From positions 16,917 to 80,916 of the forward strand of contig VWZW01001234.1 in NCBI GenBank assembly GCA_013397115.1: a stretch of DNA of 64,000 bases, given 5' to 3'. Of the stretch, positions 58,906 through 64,000 are shown piece after piece (the stretch's first letter is position 1; each line of letters begins with the position of its first letter). The notes beneath the pieces are model-generated. The model did not search any database and had not been told where the DNA came from. It saw only the letters and a program-made list of their open reading frames with translations. Position numbers and translations under genes: made by a program. Source of the stretch: Edolisoma coerulescens (Eukaryota > Chordata > Aves > Passeriformes > Campephagidae).

Positions 58906-61900
58906 GACGCCAGCATGTACCCAGTGGAGAGGCACCATTTGATGCCCTTTGGGAGCCAAATTTCTCCCCGTCCTGGCTCGATTTTCAGGTCTCATGTAAA
59001 CCAAAGGGAAGCGATGCCCAGGGAAGGGGGGAGCAGTGAGTTCAGCCCATTAAAAATTAAAAGACAGGAAATGATTTCCATTGATTAACCATAACCATTT
59101 GCTGCTCTCCCTTTCTAAAACCCTTCCGTGCTTGTTTGTCTGACCTTGGGCTTCTCGAGGGGCTGATGTCACACCTCTCCCACAGTGACAACCCCCTTGT
59201 CCCCCCATCTTGACTCAATGCCCTCCCCTGCTTCGTGCCACAAGTTGCTCCATCCAAAAGAGCAGGGAGGACCAAGCAAAGAGTCCATCTCCCATTCCCA
59301 TCACTCTCTTTGGAATATTTTCCAGCTCTCCCCAACGTTAAAGAACCCTGTCAAACCCGCTCTGTATTTCCCTCCCTTGGAGCAGCCACACGCTCCCGTC
59401 ACAACAAGGAACGAGAGCAGCGCTAATTCCTCCTCTGCCAAAATAATTCCAGCTAATAAAATCCTTCTGATCTTTGGTGGGGATCACCCAGGGCTGAAGC
59501 ATCCAAGGAATTTGCTGTTGCAGCACATCAGGAGTGGATGGGACTGGATTGGGGATGGGTAAATGAGGAAGAAAGGCGTTGTTAGAGTCGCAATTAATGT
59601 CACAATCGCTGCTATCCTTCCTCTGAGCTTTGCAAAGCGATGCTGACCCTTCCAGAGAGAAAGAGCAGACTCAGATCCAGCAAAAGCTCCCTGTCTGAAC
59701 GAGTTCAGACACAGCTGCTGAGTGGGGTCAAATACTGCATGAGGACAGTCCCAAACTGTCCTTCTTTAGCCTGAAGGCTGAAGTGTCACACACTGGCAGC
59801 AGGTCACACCCTGCTCTCCCACCAGTAAAAAGATGAGGCAGAAGCTCCTTTTGCAGGCTGCCCAGGCCCCCAGGGAGGGTGGTTCCAGGTAGTGGGGAAG
59901 CAGCTGGGTTGTTTTTCACGGGCAGGCTGAGCGCAGGATCGATATCGCTTTAGTGGCTGGCAGCTGATGAGATCATGGCTAAATTAACGTGGGCAGGCAG
60001 CTCAGTTCCCAGAAAGGGGCTGAGAGAGGAAGGACACGGCTCCAGGGAGGGGGAACATCCCTCCTGCCACGCTCAGGGGCTGGAGGCCATCAACAGAGCA
60101 GCTCCTGGGCTGGTGGAGATGTGAGACCAAAGTGTTATAGGGGGGGAAAGGGATGGAGAATTACAGGGCTGTGCAGGACATCTCTGCTTTAGCCTGGGGC
60201 AGCCCCAGTCCAGCTCTGAAGGTGACTTTGCCTTGAGTTTTGGACTGGAGACCTCCCAGGCTGCCCAGTTTTTGCCCTGGGCTTGGCTGGTCCTGGCCTG
60301 ATCAGGACCCAAACCCCAGAGATGGGTTGATCCTGCCACAGCCATCAGCAAACACCAGCTTAGCCCAAGTTTTGCTGCATAAAGTCGAGGGCATCCACTC
60401 CAATCCTCCATCCCCGGTACCACAGAGACCACCCAAAGCCTTTAATCCTGAGTTTAAACACCTTGGGTGACCACACACCCTCAGCAAAGCGTCCCCAAAC
60501 ACCTCAGGGAAGGTGGAAGCAGGAGGAACAAGGATTCATGCCTGGTTTTATCTGGAAAACCACCTGCAGGAGGACTGGTCCAGGGCTGGGAGGCTGAAAC
60601 CACAGTACACCCCAATACCTCGCCTTAAACGTTAGGCCCCACTGCCATCTTGTGGCAAATGCTTCCTGAAATAAAGCAAAAAAGGGGGGAAAAAATGTCA
60701 AAAAAGCTGCAGAGAAAGTTAGGGAGCTGAGAAGGATGGGTGAATTACCGGGAACAGGGTGGGGAAACTCATCTGTCTTAGGTGATGCTGAGGCTGAGCC
60801 TGCAGCCCTGTGTCAGACTCAAAGTGGCGTGGAAAAACCCTGGGATGGCAGAGCCCGAGCTGGATTTGGGGAGCTGAGGACATAACCACTCACAAAAAGT
60901 GGAATTGCCTGCAGGGCCAGGGCTCCGGGCACGGCTCTGGCGCAGCAAACATTCAGTCGCTATTCCAGAAACATTCTGCACTTCCCAAAGTCAATTCGTG
61001 CCGCCCTGGTTTGAAGGAGGCTTCTCGCCCCAGATAAGCAGGATTTAGCTGGAATTAGACATTGCACCTCGGAATGAAGGCAGGCAGCCGCTGGAATTTC
61101 CCGGGAGGATGGTTTGAGGTGGGATTAGGGCTCAGGTCGATCACTCGCGGGGCACAGAGCACCTCTGGGTGCTGGGGAGCCACCGGTGAGCACCCCTGGG
61201 TGCAGGGACAGGCAGGGCTGATCCAGCCCTTAGGCCTGGCTTTGCCACACCTCAGCATTTACTTTGTGCATCATTGATCATCTGCAGTGCCTTTGCTTAG
61301 CAACTGGGGATCACTTTAGCAAAGTGCCTGGATTGCTGCATCATCCATGGATGGCTCCCACCCCGCCAGGAAAAACAGGGACAAGCTGCTTTTCCTTCCT
61401 TGGGTTGCCATCAGGGGCTGGCAGGTGCTGGATCAGACAGCCCCGAGGCCTGGTGTGATCCCGAACACTCCCTGGCTGTGGGTGAGAGCGAGTAAAAACT
61501 CAGTGACCATAAATAAATTAAGGAATCATTTACGAGAAGTGTGGCTCCTCTCTCAACTCAAATCTCTGCTGGCAGGAACGGATCAGGGAACAATAGGGAG
61601 GAATTATTTGGACAACAGGCACAGAAAGTGGCTATTCTGAAAGAAAATCTAATTTACAGATTGGATATAGATACGTGGATAGCTCTATACACCTGGCCAT
61701 CAACACAGCAATGCTTTCTGCCATCAAAATTTGTATTTCGTGTTATCAGGAGGAACAGCAGCATAAAAACACACTTCCAGACCAAAGATAACACATCCTT
61801 CAACACCCTTCTGTTTTCACATCCCCTTGCTTTGGATCTCTGCAAGTCTTTGCAACTCTGACCCTGCTGCACATGACAGGGATGCATTACAAGAGGCACA

Positions 61901-63805
61901 ACATATTTAAAACAAACTCCATTCTCTGCTTTCAGCTGGGATTTATCCCCATTTGAGCTCCTGTCATCCCATAGTTTGCTGCTTCCAGCTCCTTGAAAGT
62001 TTTCCGTGTCAGTGTATACTACACACAAGTGCGCTCTAAATAAATCCAATTATATTGTCAATAACTGCATCTTCAGAGGTGAGAAAGTGTTTGGAGGTTG
62101 ATCTCAGGTAAAAAGGTTTCTGTTGGCATTCAGTTGAAAACAGACAGGTCTGAACATCCCCTTGGGGGTTTTATGGTCTGGAAGTTGCCTGTGGGTTTTG
62201 GAAAAGAGGTGTTCCCCATCCTCAGCCTCGCAGGCAGCTGAGGACCTGTGGGATGGAGAGCTGGGATGCTGCTGGAGCGCAGGCAGGAGGCTGCTGGAGG
62301 TACATGAGCTCCCCCATAAATAAATCAGCCGAGTGCTGTCAGCAGTTCTGAGATGCCAGCGCCAGAGAAAGCCCCGGGGACGCTGAGGGGAGCTGGCACC
62401 AGCCAGAGCCATTCCTGCCTCCGGTCGGCATCGGGAGCGGGGAGAGCTCGGCGTGCTCCTGGCACAGGCCTCTGCGGCACAGCCCTGTGCTCCCCGCTCC
62501 CAGCACAGCACCCTGGAACCGGATCGGGGACCCGGACACACGCCTTGATCTAACCCGTGGTGGGGAGGGATTTGGGGGGAAACAGGGGAAAAAGGGAGGT
62601 TGTGGCTGCAGTGTGCTCAGCACAGCACGGAGCCGCCCGCCGCTCTCCCGGCAACGAGATGGGAGACAAATTAAGCGGAATTAAAGGAAGAATTAAGAAT
62701 TAAAACCCGAAAGCAGTCCCAGACTGGCTTGGTTACCATTGTCATGACTACCACGAGCGAGGCTGAGGCATGGGAGATGCCAGGGGACAGAGTTCCAGCC
62801 TGGAACTGCCCGCAGGCCCCACCAGGAGTTTTTCCTGCCCGCTGAAACATCATCTGTGGATGATGGGAACGGTGCAGGGTGGGACAAACGACCTTCACAG
62901 CATTACATAGACACAGCTTTTCCTGGAGCTTCCCAACCTGGGAACAGCACAGGAAAGCCTCGGGCCAGGACTAAACCTCACTAGAGCCATGAACAGGTTT
63001 AACAACTTCAAAATAAGTGATTACACTGGGTGGGGGCCCTGGGTCCCTGCCCTCACCACAGGTGCCAGGTCACTGTCACCCTCCCTGTGGTAGATGAGGC
63101 TCAGGATGATCACTGCCTCCAAAAAACCCAACAGCACAAGGAAAAGTTGGACGTGGCTTTCTTCCCTATCCACACCACCTGGCCTCTGCCTTGGGCAGGG
63201 GGTGCAAAGGGACGTGCTGCCCCAGGGAAGGACGAATGGACACGCTCAGCTTGCACTCACTCGCCTTCCTGGGCACAGCAGTTTGCTTTAATAAATCACC
63301 ACAGGCAGGGAAAAGAATAATAATTAATTAAAGAAGGCCTAAAGCCGAGTGCTCCTCGTTTGAACAATAGTCTCGTTAACGTGAGGCAGGAGACAGGTGA
63401 GGAGGAAAGGGCTGGAGTTTGGTCTGGGCACGTTTGGGAGTGGACTGAGGCGAGCACTGTGGATTCACACCCCCACACACACGGTCCCGTCGGGAACGGC
63501 TCTGCTGAAATAAATCTCTGTGCACAGAGGACACGAGACCGTGCCTCGCTCGAGAAGCAGCAGCCACAGCTTCTGCCCAAAGCAGGGTCACCACTGTGCT
63601 CACACACTTCTCCACCGCAGTCAACACCCTCACAACTGCTCCATCACAGTCAACACCCCCTGGAGCCGGCGCAGCACCACGCTCCCCAGTTTTCCCACAT
63701 GTATGGAAGCAGGAAAATCCCCGAGACCCCAGAGTTGAGTGATGCAGACCCCATGCTCTCCCCAAAAAACCCCTCTGTGGGTGCCTGACACCGGCACAGG
63801 GGAAC
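58906..63805. other. No gene seen; GC-rich patch near 62.35-62.66 kb
   Basis: About 4.9 kb without confident repeats or exons. 62340-62660 is CpG-rich and the last 100 bases of the window (63900-64000) are again GC-rich, possibly the edge of another island. Confidence 0.45.
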
Positions 63806-63860
63806 AGAATCGTAGAATCCTTAGTGTGGAAAAAGTCCTCCAGGATCAGCGAGTCCCACC
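63806..63860 (-). mobile_element. Short CR1 3' end
   Basis: CAGAATCGTAGAATCCTTAG and TGGAAAAAGTCCTCCAGGAT match the CR1 tail. Only about 55 bp are present. Confidence 0.7.
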
Positions 63861-64000
63861 GGGACAACGGGAGGCAAAGCACCGCTGCAAAGCCCGCAGG
63901 TAGAGCAGCGTGGGCTCTGCTTTTTGGGGAGGATGGGGTCGGGAAAGGGGGGCCGGGGCGAGGGGCAGCACCTGCCCCGGGAACGGCGCTGCCGGGAGTG

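Overview
The window is vertebrate nuclear DNA, almost certainly from a bird. Only two segments are convincingly protein-coding. Both are exons of one minus-strand gene, PRKG1 (cGMP-dependent protein kinase 1): the first coding exon of the I-beta isoform (38986-39296) and the shared second exon (6942-7108). Their splice phases join exactly (CA|G, then TCC AAG, giving Q-S-K), so the 31.9 kb between them is one intron. The rest of the kinase lies beyond the left edge. The I-alpha first exon was not found and probably lies beyond the right edge, so most or all of the window is PRKG1 gene body.

The bird assignment rests on interspersed repeats. I count 23 fragments of CR1 LINE 3' ends. All are 5'-truncated in the usual avian way, and several are nearly identical over hundreds of bases. 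I saw no mammalian SINE or L1. Two copies of one endogenous-retrovirus-type LTR (1-323, cut by the window edge, and 16936-17358) are also present. A songbird is plausible from the abundance of one young CR1 family, but that is inference.

Layout: 1-6941 is the intron after exon 2, with a partial LTR and one CR1 fragment. 6942-7108 is exon 2. 7109-38985 is intron 1, with most CR1 copies, the complete LTR, several minisatellites, a 274/275-bp sequence present twice (28150 and 32301), a 75-nt near-perfect hairpin (9942-10016) and a GC-rich block next to exon 1-beta. 38986-39600 is exon 1-beta with its GC-rich leader and promoter region. 39600-64000 is upstream of the beta start, with more CR1 copies, GC-rich patches near 47, 51 and 62.5 kb, a 20/21-bp minisatellite at 54.2-54.5 kb and AT-rich repeat-free segments that could be conserved regulatory DNA.

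The assembly has one 20-base N gap (38200-38219) and five single Ns (11038, 24453, 34594, 39353, 53065). Several of these sit at abrupt context changes, so local sequence there should not be trusted. I saw no tRNA, rRNA or CRISPR array. Most long open frames come from CR1 or from stop-poor GC-rich DNA.
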